This document shows, piece after piece, positions 7,001-15,050 of a stretch of DNA of 64,000 nucleotides (its first letter is position 1; every line of letters begins with the position of its first letter). Origin of the DNA: DASZCR01 sp964246705 (GTDB lineage: Bacteria > Acidobacteriota > Blastocatellia > Pyrinomonadales > Pyrinomonadaceae); assembly GCA_964246705.1 (NCBI GenBank), contig CAXTRQ010000002.1, forward strand, positions 1 to 64,000, written 5' to 3'. A model generated the notes under the pieces. The model worked only from the letters and a program-made list of their open reading frames with translations, made no database searches and had not been told where the DNA came from. The position numbers and the translations under genes are program-made.

Positions 7001-8173
7001 ATGTTCGGCAGCCATATCAACAGAGAGTTATCACCTTACGCGCACGGCGAGTTGTCCGCCGCCGACTCGGAGCGCGTCGCGCGACATCTCGCCGCGTGCG
7101 CCGCGTGCCGCCGGGAGTTTGAAGAAATTAAGTTGGGCATTCGTCTCGCCGAAAGTTTGCCGATTGTCTTGGCTCCCGCCGGACTCTGGGATGCCGTCGA
7201 AGCACAGTTGAAAAACCCCACGCAGGCGAAAACCTTTGCGCCGCTCCAGCCGTCCGCCGCAGCTTTTCTCCCGTCGGCTCGCCGGTTTCCATTTGCGACG
7301 CTCAGGCAGCGCATGGCCTTCGCCATGCTTCTGTTGTTCGCCGTATCGGGCGGCGCGAGCATCTGGCTCTACCAACGCTCAATTCGTCCGGCGTGGGAAG
7401 TGGCGAGGCTCTCAGGCTCTCCTGTCGTTGACTCTCGACAGATGGGCGAGCATGGAAAGCTTGCTGTTGGTGAGTGGCTCGAAACCGACGCCGATTCGCG
7501 CGCAGAGATTAAGGTCGCCAACATCGGCGAGGTCGAGGTTGATCCGGGCACGCGCTTGCGCCTGCTGGAGACGCACCTGACAGAACATCGCCTCGAACTC
7601 GTGCGCGGTCGCATCAGCGCGAGGATTTGGGCACCGCCGCGCCTCTTCTTCGTTAACACGCCTTCGGCAATCGCCGCCGACCTCGGCTGTGCCTACACGC
7701 TGGAAGTTGACGAACGCGGACGCAGCCTCTTACACGTCACTTCCGGTTGGGTCGCGCTTCAGTTGAAAGACCGCGAATCGGTCGTCCCGGCGGGCGCGGC
7801 CTGCGCCACACAGCCCGGCACGGGGCCGGGCACTCCCTTCTTTGAAGACTCCTCGGAAACTTTCCTCGCCGCGCTCCTGAAGTTTGACTTTGAGAGCGGC
7901 GGGCGCGCTGCGCTCGATACCTTGCTCGCCGAATCCAGACCGCGCGACACACTCACGCTCTGGCATCTGCTGCCACGCGTCGAGGGCGCAGAGCGCACGC
8001 GCGTCTACGAACGGCTCGCCGCGCTCGCCCCGCCGCCCGCAGGCGTGACCCGCGACGGAGTGCTGCAACTTGACTCACAGATGTTAGAAATTTGGAAAGA
8101 CCAACTTGAGACCGTGTGGCTCGACGAGAGCATGCACGGCGCGCGCAAGCTCTGGCGCAAGCTCTGGCGTTAA
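7001..8173 (+). CDS. Anti-sigma factor: zinc finger, transmembrane helix, FecR-like domain
   Basis: The 390-residue protein has an N-terminal zf-HC2 anti-sigma motif, HLAACAACRRE (HxxxCxxC, about residues 28-36). One membrane helix follows at about 105-125, then a FecR-like periplasmic domain (EVEVDPGTRLRLL, LVRGRISARIW, GCAYTLEV, TSGWVAL). This is the layout of a membrane anti-sigma factor that releases its sigma partner in response to an envelope signal. It lies immediately after the sigma gene. The extreme C-terminus is a tandem 12-bp duplication (about 8144-8167) encoding RKLWRKLWR, a recent-looking change. Confidence 0.85.
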   Translation: MFGSHINRELSPYAHGELSAADSERVARHLAACAACRREFEEIKLGIRLAESLPIVLAPAGLWDAVEAQLKNPTQAKTFAPLQPSAAAFLPSARRFPFATLRQRMAFAMLLLFAVSGGASIWLYQRSIRPAWEVARLSGSPVVDSRQMGEHGKLAVGEWLETDADSRAEIKVANIGEVEVDPGTRLRLLETHLTEHRLELVRGRISARIWAPPRLFFVNTPSAIAADLGCAYTLEVDERGRSLLHVTSGWVALQLKDRESVVPAGAACATQPGTGPGTPFFEDSSETFLAALLKFDFESGGRAALDTLLAESRPRDTLTLWHLLPRVEGAERTRVYERLAALAPPPAGVTRDGVLQLDSQMLEIWKDQLETVWLDESMHGARKLWRKLWR

Positions 8174-8197
8174 GTCTTTCACAGGAGGCAGTGTGCC

Positions 8198-8668
8198 ATG
8201 AAGAAAGCTCTAAAGTTGTCGTGCGCTCTCGTCGCCATGCTGCTCGTCGGCGCGCAATTCGTCAGGCCGGAGCGTGTTAATCCTGCGCTTGGCGACGAGC
8301 GTTCCATCGAATCGCACGTTCATCTCGACGCGCAGGTGGAAGCCATCCTGCGGCGTTCGTGCATGGATTGCCATTCAAATCGCACGCAGTGGCCTTGGTA
8401 CAGCAACGTCGCGCCCGTCTCGTGGTTTGTCGCCGACCACATCAATCATGGGCGCAGGCATCTCAACTTTTCCGATTGGACGCAGTACGACGAGGCCAAG
8501 GCGTCTCGGCTGCTCTCGGATATTTGCCGGGAGGCAAAGCAAGGCTTGATGCCGCTGCTCTCTTACACTTTGATTCATCGAGGCGCGAAGCTCTCCGACG
8601 GTGACGTAACGGCGCTCTGCAACTGGTCGCAACAGGAACGCCAACGTCTCGTCTCGGCGCGCTCGTGA
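8198..8668 (+). CDS. Secreted haem-binding domain protein (c-type CxxCH)
   Basis: The 156-residue protein has an N-terminal signal or anchor (KKALKLSCALVAMLLVGAQF) and the haem-attachment motif CMDCH at about residues 55-59. This is followed by the WPWYSNVAPVSWFVADHINHGR segment that characterises the Haem_bd family. The family is small and periplasmic and its role is poorly defined, often redox or sensing. It lies 24 bp after the anti-sigma gene behind an AGGAGG ribosome-binding site, so it may be part of the sigma regulon. Confidence 0.85.
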   Translation: MKKALKLSCALVAMLLVGAQFVRPERVNPALGDERSIESHVHLDAQVEAILRRSCMDCHSNRTQWPWYSNVAPVSWFVADHINHGRRHLNFSDWTQYDEAKASRLLSDICREAKQGLMPLLSYTLIHRGAKLSDGDVTALCNWSQQERQRLVSARS

Positions 8669-8723
8669 GGCGCGAGAGAAAGATGCTTGACAGGAACGCG
8701 TCGGAGCGTAGATAAACGCAGGT

Positions 8724-9326
8724 GTGAGCCGGACAACTTCAGAAAATGCTGACGGGTTGTGGCGTGTATTCTGCGCCGTCGAATTGCCTGAAGAGGTGCG
8801 CGCACGCGCCGCCGATCACATCAAGTATTTGCGCGCCCACGCCGCGCAGGTCAAAGCCAGTTGGGATCGTTCCGAAAAACTTCATATCACTCTTAAATTC
8901 ATCGGCGAGATTGAGACTGCGCGAACAAGCGAGTTGGCGCAGGCGTTGGACGCGGCGACGAGTGGCTCTGCCCCGTTTGAGATTTCAATCGAGGGAACGG
9001 GCACGTTTCCGCCGAGAGGCGTGCCGCGCGTTCTCTGGCTGGGCGTCAGGGATGAGCAGGGCGAATTGGTGCGGCTGCAAAAGCGTCTGGAGGACGAGTG
9101 CGAGGGGCGGCGTTTCCCGCGCGAAGAGCGGAGTTTCAACCCGCATCTGACCATCGCGCGTCTGCGCGCTCCGGCGGGCGCGCGCCAACTCGCGGCGCTT
9201 CATCAAGAGACGACATTTGCGACGGAAGCCTTCAACGTCTCTGACATAATCTTGATACGCAGCGAACTCCGCGCGGACGGCTCGCGCTACACGCCGCTCT
9301 CACGCCATCTCCTGCGCGGGAAGTAG
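8724..9326 (+). CDS. thpR: RNA 2',3'-cyclic phosphodiesterase (2H family)
   Basis: Two HxT motifs define the 2H phosphodiesterase fold: HITLKFIGE at about residues 54-62 and HLTIARL at about 141-147. The opening WRVFCAVELPEEV matches the usual ThpR start RLFVAIELP. The length of 200 residues is slightly long because of ten extra N-terminal residues. The start is a GTG at 8724; no better start was found. The enzyme opens 2',3'-cyclic phosphates on RNA ends, and older annotations call it 2'-5' RNA ligase. Its physiological role is uncertain. Confidence 0.9.
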   Translation: MSRTTSENADGLWRVFCAVELPEEVRARAADHIKYLRAHAAQVKASWDRSEKLHITLKFIGEIETARTSELAQALDAATSGSAPFEISIEGTGTFPPRGVPRVLWLGVRDEQGELVRLQKRLEDECEGRRFPREERSFNPHLTIARLRAPAGARQLAALHQETTFATEAFNVSDIILIRSELRADGSRYTPLSRHLLRGK

Positions 9327-9410
9327 CAGCCGTCAACGCCTTGCCTTCAAAGTTGAATTAATAACTCCCCACAGACGCAGACCGCTGGAATTTTAAAAGC
9401 ATTCTTCCCG

Positions 9411-9476
9411 GCATCCTTTTTCTTAGTGGCTTGGCGTCTCATAGAAGTTGAGCGATTGAAGATTCGAGATTTCAAA
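9411..9476. repeat. Family A repeat, partial copy 3, with tail
   Basis: A half palindrome, TTTCTTAGTGGCTTGGCGTC, is followed by GAAGTTGAGCGATTGAAGAT, the same tail as after copy 2. It sits between convergent thpR and the nuclease gene. Confidence 0.6.
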
Positions 9477-9494
9477 CCTTCAAACGGTGTCGCT

Positions 9495-10436
9495 CTATTT
9501 GGGCGGCTGATTTTCGGGGTAGAGGTTGTTCAGCACGTTGGCGAGGCGGTATCCGGCGAGCGCGATGCGCCGCCCCGTGATCTTTTTCGCTTCGTCGGCA
9601 TAAGCCTGCGACGGCGTTTCGTTCTCTTTGATTTTCGCATAGACGAAGTCGCGCGCGAGGCGGTTGCTCTCTTCGACCCACTGCTGCACGTCGAGGTTTT
9701 TCCATTCAGGGCTGGCGTCAGCCGGGTATGCAGCCATGAGTTGATCGGCGAGCGTGCGGATGCGCGTTTTGCCCGCTTCGTCGAGCGGGCGCTTAAGACT
9801 TTCAAAACCGAATTGACCGGCCGCGGCGTCCCAGTAGGAATGAAGATTTCTGATGTGCGCCTCCGGCGGCATCGTGATGGGAAAGCCGTTGCCGCCCGCG
9901 TCGCCTTCCGGGTTCTTCGGGGTGTAGCGCGTCGTGGTATGCAGCGGTTGATGCACGTCGCCGATGAGATGGAAGAGGAAGCCGAGCACTTCTGCGTCCG
10001 TCTTGTCGCGCCCAGTTCCTTTGCGCAGAGTGTTGATGCACCAGTTGAGGCGGTCGAGGACATTCATGGGTTCGGGGCCGACGTTGCTGCGTTCAGGGAT
10101 GCCGTCGAATAAAGGCTTGTAGTTGATGTAGTGCCAGTTCTCGTATTCGTCGTTAAGCGAGTCGCCCTTGAAGTCGTCCATCCAGACGGCGATGGTCACG
10201 GGATCATAAGTTTTCTCGCAGGCGGGCGTGTAATATCCGGCGCATAAATGAATCAGGGGACGTTTATTCGGCGGCGCGATGAGCAGCCTGTCAACCTGCT
10301 TCTTCGCGGCGGGCGTCAGCCGCAGGTAAGCGATCTGCGCGACCAGCATGTGTCCCGTATCGTGCCACGCCAGCGCGGAACTCTGCATCATCGTCAGGGC
10401 GACGGCGAGAAATAAAACTTGCCAGACCTTACGCAT
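9495..10436 (-). CDS. Secreted S1/P1-type nuclease
   Basis: The 313-residue protein begins with a signal peptide that ends near SSALA. The mature protein would start with WHDTGH, whose Trp and His ligate zinc in S1/P1 nucleases. Further zinc ligands appear in HLIGDVHQPLH (about residue 150) and in the HSYWD segment (about 200). These enzymes degrade single-stranded RNA and DNA, with a 3'-nucleotidase activity, outside the cytoplasm. The ATG at 10436 is preceded by AGGAGAAAGAATA. It is the last gene of the amino-sugar salvage run and starts 34 bp after the fused hydrolase gene, so it is probably co-transcribed. That suggests a joint role in digesting dead-cell material. Confidence 0.9.
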   Translation of the reverse strand: MRKVWQVLFLAVALTMMQSSALAWHDTGHMLVAQIAYLRLTPAAKKQVDRLLIAPPNKRPLIHLCAGYYTPACEKTYDPVTIAVWMDDFKGDSLNDEYENWHYINYKPLFDGIPERSNVGPEPMNVLDRLNWCINTLRKGTGRDKTDAEVLGFLFHLIGDVHQPLHTTTRYTPKNPEGDAGGNGFPITMPPEAHIRNLHSYWDAAAGQFGFESLKRPLDEAGKTRIRTLADQLMAAYPADASPEWKNLDVQQWVEESNRLARDFVYAKIKENETPSQAYADEAKKITGRRIALAGYRLANVLNNLYPENQPPK

Positions 10437-10470
10437 TATTCTTTCTCCTAAAAGATGACTTTGATTTCGA

Positions 10471-12984
10471 CTAACGATAGAGCAACGCGCCGGAGCGCGC
10501 ACGCCGGAACTCTTCGAGCTTCGGCTGCCACGAGCGGACAATTTCTTCCGGCGCGTCGCCGCGCTTGAGACGTTCCAGCGCGTCGGCGTTGACGAGCAGG
10601 CGCAGGTAATCGTCAACTTTCCACTCCGAAGGGTAGAGCCGCCTGAGCGCCGCAGCCATCTCCAGCCCCGCCAGCACGGGACGAAACTGCGTCCGGTCTG
10701 TGACGATGATGTTGACGCCGCCGCACTCTTCGCCCTTGAACACGGAAGCCTGCGGCGTGAACCTGACGGGTACGAATCGCACGCCCGCGAGTTTCCGATT
10801 GTTGAGATAAGAGGCGAGCCGCTGCCCTTCGAGCCACGGCGCACCGACGACTTCAAAGGGCGTGTCCGTCCCGCGCCCGACCGAGAGATTCGTCGTCTCA
10901 AGCAGGCCGACGCCGGGATAGAGCATCGCCTCCGTAAGACTCCGCATGTTCGGCGAAGGATTGACCCACATCAACCCCGTCGCGTCGAGCCACATCGCGC
11001 GCCGCCAATTCTCCATCTTGACGACGCGCAAATCACAATTAATTTTTCGCTGCTCGTTGAAAAGCTGCGCCAGTTCCCCTGCGGTCATCCCATGTCTGAC
11101 CGGAATCATGTGATAAGAGATGAAGGACAGCTTGTCGGCGTCTGCCACAGGCCCTTCCGTCTCGACGCCGTTAATCGGATTCGGGCGATCCAACACGAAG
11201 ACAGGGATTTTCGCTTTCGACGCTTCTTCCAACACGTAACCGAGCGTCGAGATGTATGTGTAGAAGCGCGTGCCGATGTCCTGAATGTCGAAGACGAGCG
11301 CCTGTAAGTTTTTCAGTTGTTCGGGCTTCGGTCGTCTGGTTTCGCCGTAGAGCGAATAGACGGGCAGCCCTGTTTTCTCGTCAATCGAATCGGAAACTTT
11401 TTCGTCGAACGCGCCGCGAATGCCGTGCTCCGGCGAAAAGAGCGCGACGAGCGAGACATTCTTCGCTTCGCGCAACACGTCAATCGTCTGCCGCCCGCGA
11501 CGGTCGCGCCCAGTGTGATTGGTGACGAGGCCGACGCGCAATCCCGCGAGTTGCTTGAAATTGTCGCGCTCCAAAACATCAATGCCGGTCAGTACCTCCG
11601 CATCGGTGATAACTTCCGCGCCGCTCGTCTGGCTGGCCGCAACATTATTAGCCGAAGCCTGAAACCGCGCGACGCTCGCCAGCATCTCGGCTGAGAAGCG
11701 TGCTGCTTCGGCGCGCGCCGCTTCGACGGAAGTTTCGGAAATCGAAGCCGCGACGATTGAAGCGATGCGGCTGCGTAGAGGACTCACGTCGCCTTTGCCG
11801 TCCGGGTGGACGCGATTACTGAGAAAGACGATGAACGTCTCGCTCGCGGGGTCAATCCAGAGAGACGTGCCTGTGAATCCAGTATGACCGAAAGAGCCGA
11901 CGGGAAAGATGTCGCCGCGATTAGAGGAAAAGCTGCTCGCGATGTCCCAGCCCAGCCCGCGCGCCGCGCCCTCTTCCGTCACGGCGCGGGCGCGCGTCAT
12001 CGCCGCGACGCCGAGCGGACTCAAAATCCGCGCGCCCATGTATTCACCGCCGCCCAAAATCATCTGGCAAAAAACAGCGAGGTCTGAGGCGGTCGAGAAG
12101 AGTCCGGCGTGACCTGCGACGCCGCCCATCCGGTTGGCGGTCGGGTCGTGTACCTCTCCGCGCAACATCTTCTGGGATTGCGTATCGGACTCTCCGCCCG
12201 TGCCGCCGAGATAGCTCAACATGGCGCGGCGCGTCTCGGTCGGCGCGATGCGCGGGACGAGTTCGGCGCGTGGGCGAAAGCCCGTATCGCGCATTCCGAG
12301 AGGTTCGTAAATATTGCGCCGCGCAAACTCGTCCAAGGGCTGACCGCTGACGCGCCGGACGACTTCGCCGAGTGTGATGAATCCGATGTCGCTGTAGAGG
12401 AAGCGCGTGTCGGGCGTGTTGCGCGGGCGTTCAATGTATAGATGACGGAGAGCTTCTTCGTAGCCCGTCCACTGTTCGCGCAAATCGAAGTCGGGCGCGT
12501 AGCCGGAGCGATGCGTGAGCAGTTGCTCGATGGTGATGCGCTCCCTGCCCTCGCCTTTCAATTCAGGGATGTAGAGCGAGACGGAATCGCTCAGACGCAA
12601 CTGCCCGCGCTCGACCAAAATCATGATGCTCGTCGCGGTCGCCACCACCTTCGTCAGGCTCGCGACATCGAAGATCGTGTCCGTCGTCATCGCCTCGCGC
12701 TCAGGCACGACGGCGCGCTCGCCGTAAGCCTTGCGCCACACGATGCGACCTCGACGCGCGACCAGCACGACCGCGCCCGGCGTCTCATGCAGCCCAATCG
12801 AGCGCGCCACCGCCCCGTCAATCTGCGCTAACCGCTCCGCAGACATTCCGACCGCACCGGGCGTCGCACTCGGCAGCGTCATCGCCGCCACACTCTGCGC
12901 CGCGAAGACGCATAGCATGAAGGCCATCACCAAACTCTTGAGCTTGGTTCTTCTTTGTCCGCGCCGTGTCGGGGCTACTCTCAT
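10471..12984 (-). CDS. namZ: Fused serine hydrolase (beta-lactamase fold) and exo-beta-N-acetylmuramidase (DUF1343)
   Basis: The 837-residue protein has a signal peptide or anchor at residues 15-35. The first half is a class C beta-lactamase/DD-peptidase fold, with SLTK at 109-112 (nucleophilic Ser), YSD at 197-199 in place of YxN, and GHTGFTG at about 366-372. The second half, from about residue 465, is DUF1343 with LRVGLVTNHTGRD, LFSPEHGIRG and DIQDIGTRFYTYI. DUF1343 proteins are NamZ enzymes that remove terminal MurNAc from cell-wall fragments. The fusion suggests coupled trimming of peptide and sugar. Its start overlaps the NagZ gene by 4 bp. The N-terminal activity is inferred. Confidence 0.88.
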   Translation of the reverse strand: MRVAPTRRGQRRTKLKSLVMAFMLCVFAAQSVAAMTLPSATPGAVGMSAERLAQIDGAVARSIGLHETPGAVVLVARRGRIVWRKAYGERAVVPEREAMTTDTIFDVASLTKVVATATSIMILVERGQLRLSDSVSLYIPELKGEGRERITIEQLLTHRSGYAPDFDLREQWTGYEEALRHLYIERPRNTPDTRFLYSDIGFITLGEVVRRVSGQPLDEFARRNIYEPLGMRDTGFRPRAELVPRIAPTETRRAMLSYLGGTGGESDTQSQKMLRGEVHDPTANRMGGVAGHAGLFSTASDLAVFCQMILGGGEYMGARILSPLGVAAMTRARAVTEEGAARGLGWDIASSFSSNRGDIFPVGSFGHTGFTGTSLWIDPASETFIVFLSNRVHPDGKGDVSPLRSRIASIVAASISETSVEAARAEAARFSAEMLASVARFQASANNVAASQTSGAEVITDAEVLTGIDVLERDNFKQLAGLRVGLVTNHTGRDRRGRQTIDVLREAKNVSLVALFSPEHGIRGAFDEKVSDSIDEKTGLPVYSLYGETRRPKPEQLKNLQALVFDIQDIGTRFYTYISTLGYVLEEASKAKIPVFVLDRPNPINGVETEGPVADADKLSFISYHMIPVRHGMTAGELAQLFNEQRKINCDLRVVKMENWRRAMWLDATGLMWVNPSPNMRSLTEAMLYPGVGLLETTNLSVGRGTDTPFEVVGAPWLEGQRLASYLNNRKLAGVRFVPVRFTPQASVFKGEECGGVNIIVTDRTQFRPVLAGLEMAAALRRLYPSEWKVDDYLRLLVNADALERLKRGDAPEEIVRSWQPKLEEFRRARSGALLYR

Positions 12985-14981
12985 TTGCCTGTCAACGCTC
13001 CGGCAGTCGAAGTGTTAGCTTTCAGTTGAATGCCCGTGCCGCGCGCGTAGAGGCCGGGCAGAGAGATGGGAAGTTTTCCGGTCATGTCAGACTGTCGAAG
13101 CATGGCGAGTGCGGCGGCGCGTTGGAGGCTCGGCATATCGCCGTAGGCCACGACGTATGTGGCGAGCGCGGGAAAGTTTTGCAGCAGATATGGATTGCCG
13201 AAGCTGATACCGACGACCGTCTTTTTGCGTTCGAGCAGAGCGGCGAGAGCCGACGCTCCCTGCTCAGGAACGCCGACGCTATTAGCCGCGCCGGAACGCA
13301 CGCGCCCGTACATCGCCACCACGACGACATCCGCTTTCGACGCACGCTCGACAGCCATCTTCACTTCCTCTGCGGGCGAGCGCGCATCGAGCGTCAGCGA
13401 ATCCACACGCTGCCCTGCGTGCTGAAGCGTCGAGGCGAAGGGTTGCGCGATCCAGAAGCGGTCTTCGCCGTTCGTAACTCCGAGCACGAAGATGCGCGCT
13501 CCGGGGCGTATCTGTCCCGTCTGGAGCAGCTTCGTATCGTCGCGCACAAGTGTGATGGCGTGTTCCGCAATTTCGTCGGCGAGTTTCAAAGCTTCGCCGC
13601 TTGAAACGAGACGATCAATCTGCTCAAGCGGCGCGATTCTCTCTCTGGTCAGACCGAGATCATATTTCGCGGCGAGGATACGTCGCGCAGATTCTTCGAT
13701 ACGGCGCTCGGTTAGTCTGCCGCTCTTGACCGCTTCGCGCAGACCGCGCACGCACCCGCCGGGATCGGCGGGCTTCAACAGCATGTCCGCGCCCGCGAGC
13801 ACGGCGCGCACCGCCGCTTCGTCCTGCTTGAAGTAAATCGTCAGGCCGCTCATGTCCATCGCGTCGGTGACAACGATTCCGTCGAAGCCGAGGTCGCGCC
13901 GGAGAATACCGTCGAGCATGACGGGCGAGAGCGTGCTGGGAAGGTATGCGCTCTCGTCAACAATCTCGCCGCCCTCTTCAACGTAAGCGGGGCGGATGGC
14001 CTTGTCACGCGGGAGCGGGCTGATTTTCGTCGCATCAATTTGCGGGAGGCCGATATGTGCAGACATCACCGCGCCTATCCCTGCGCCAATCACCGCACGA
14101 AACGGCACGAGTTCGAGTGCATCCAGACGCGCGCGCCCGACGTTGATGACGGGCAGACCGCGATGCGAATCAACAGCCGTATCACCGTGGCCGGGAAAAT
14201 GCTTGGCGGTCGCGATGACCCCGCCGCGCTGCGCGCCTTCGACGAAGGCGGCGGCGAAACTCGCCACAGCCTGCGGGTCTTCGCCATACGAACGGACGTT
14301 GATCACAGGGTTGGCGGAGTTATTGTTGACATCAACGACGGGCGCGAAAATCTGCTGAATGCCGAGCGCACGCGCCTCGCGCGCCGTCATCTCACCTTGG
14401 CGTCGCGCATAGTCTGGATTTCCGGTCGCTCCGACAGCCATGTTCCATGGAAAATTGATAGTGTCGTCGAAGCGCATCCCCGCGCCCGCTTCCAAATCCG
14501 CCGAGATGAGCAGCGGAAGCCGCGCCAACGCCTGCATGCGATTGACGAGATGAACGGACTCATAGACGGGGCCGCGAAACAGTATGATGCCGCCGACGTG
14601 ATTCTGTTCGACCTGCCTCTGGAGTTCACGAAACTCATCTGATTCCTGATTGAGAAAGTGCGCGTTGATACCGATAGAGATGAGTTGCCCGATCTTCTCT
14701 TCGAGCGACATGCGTCGTAATTCTTTGTCCGCCCACGCGAGAGCCTCGCGCGAAGCTCGTCTCGAATATGGAGACGGCGCGAGCGATGTGCTGGTCGAAG
14801 TTTCAAAAGTTGAGGTTGAGAGAGATACTGTTGTGTGGGCGTCCCCTCTGAGGCTCGCCTGTTGAATTGCGTGCTGTCCATGAATTGTCGCTAAAGGCGC
14901 GAGCGCGAGCGCGGCAAGAATAATGAATGAGAGCGCATCATGCCGTGACTGCCTCGTTGTCGTAATCTTTGTTCGTGCCAT
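12981..14981 (-). CDS. nagZ: Secreted GH3 beta-N-acetylhexosaminidase (NagZ-like)
   Basis: The 666-residue protein has an N-terminal signal region and a Ser/Thr-rich spacer before the GH3 domain starts near residue 85. The NagZ signature KHFPGHGDTAVDSH lies at about 260-273 and contains the general acid/base Asp-His pair. The nucleophile is in VVTDAMDMSGL (about residue 370). A second alpha/beta domain follows, so it is longer than cytoplasmic NagZ of Proteobacteria. It releases GlcNAc from the non-reducing ends of muropeptides. The gene lies between the symporter and the NamZ fusion and overlaps the latter by 4 bp, a sign of translational coupling. Confidence 0.92.
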   Translation of the reverse strand: MARTKITTTRQSRHDALSFIILAALALAPLATIHGQHAIQQASLRGDAHTTVSLSTSTFETSTSTSLAPSPYSRRASREALAWADKELRRMSLEEKIGQLISIGINAHFLNQESDEFRELQRQVEQNHVGGIILFRGPVYESVHLVNRMQALARLPLLISADLEAGAGMRFDDTINFPWNMAVGATGNPDYARRQGEMTAREARALGIQQIFAPVVDVNNNSANPVINVRSYGEDPQAVASFAAAFVEGAQRGGVIATAKHFPGHGDTAVDSHRGLPVINVGRARLDALELVPFRAVIGAGIGAVMSAHIGLPQIDATKISPLPRDKAIRPAYVEEGGEIVDESAYLPSTLSPVMLDGILRRDLGFDGIVVTDAMDMSGLTIYFKQDEAAVRAVLAGADMLLKPADPGGCVRGLREAVKSGRLTERRIEESARRILAAKYDLGLTRERIAPLEQIDRLVSSGEALKLADEIAEHAITLVRDDTKLLQTGQIRPGARIFVLGVTNGEDRFWIAQPFASTLQHAGQRVDSLTLDARSPAEEVKMAVERASKADVVVVAMYGRVRSGAANSVGVPEQGASALAALLERKKTVVGISFGNPYLLQNFPALATYVVAYGDMPSLQRAAALAMLRQSDMTGKLPISLPGLYARGTGIQLKANTSTAGALTGK

Positions 14982-15004
14982 TTGATTTCTATGCTTCTGA
15001 TATT

Positions 15005-15050
15005 AAAAGAAGTTTCACGCTGGAGACGTAAAGGCGCAAAGGGGCGAAAA
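15005..15050. repeat. Family A repeat, single arm, copy 4
   Basis: GAAGTTTCACGCTGGAGACG followed by TAAAGGCGCAAAG occupies the spacer between the symporter stop and the nagZ start. It matches one arm of the family A palindrome. Confidence 0.55.

Noticed and set aside
10437..10901. Upstream extension of the S1/P1 nuclease frame
   Set aside because: The extension overlaps the NamZ coding region; the signal peptide at 10436 and its ribosome-binding site mark the true start.
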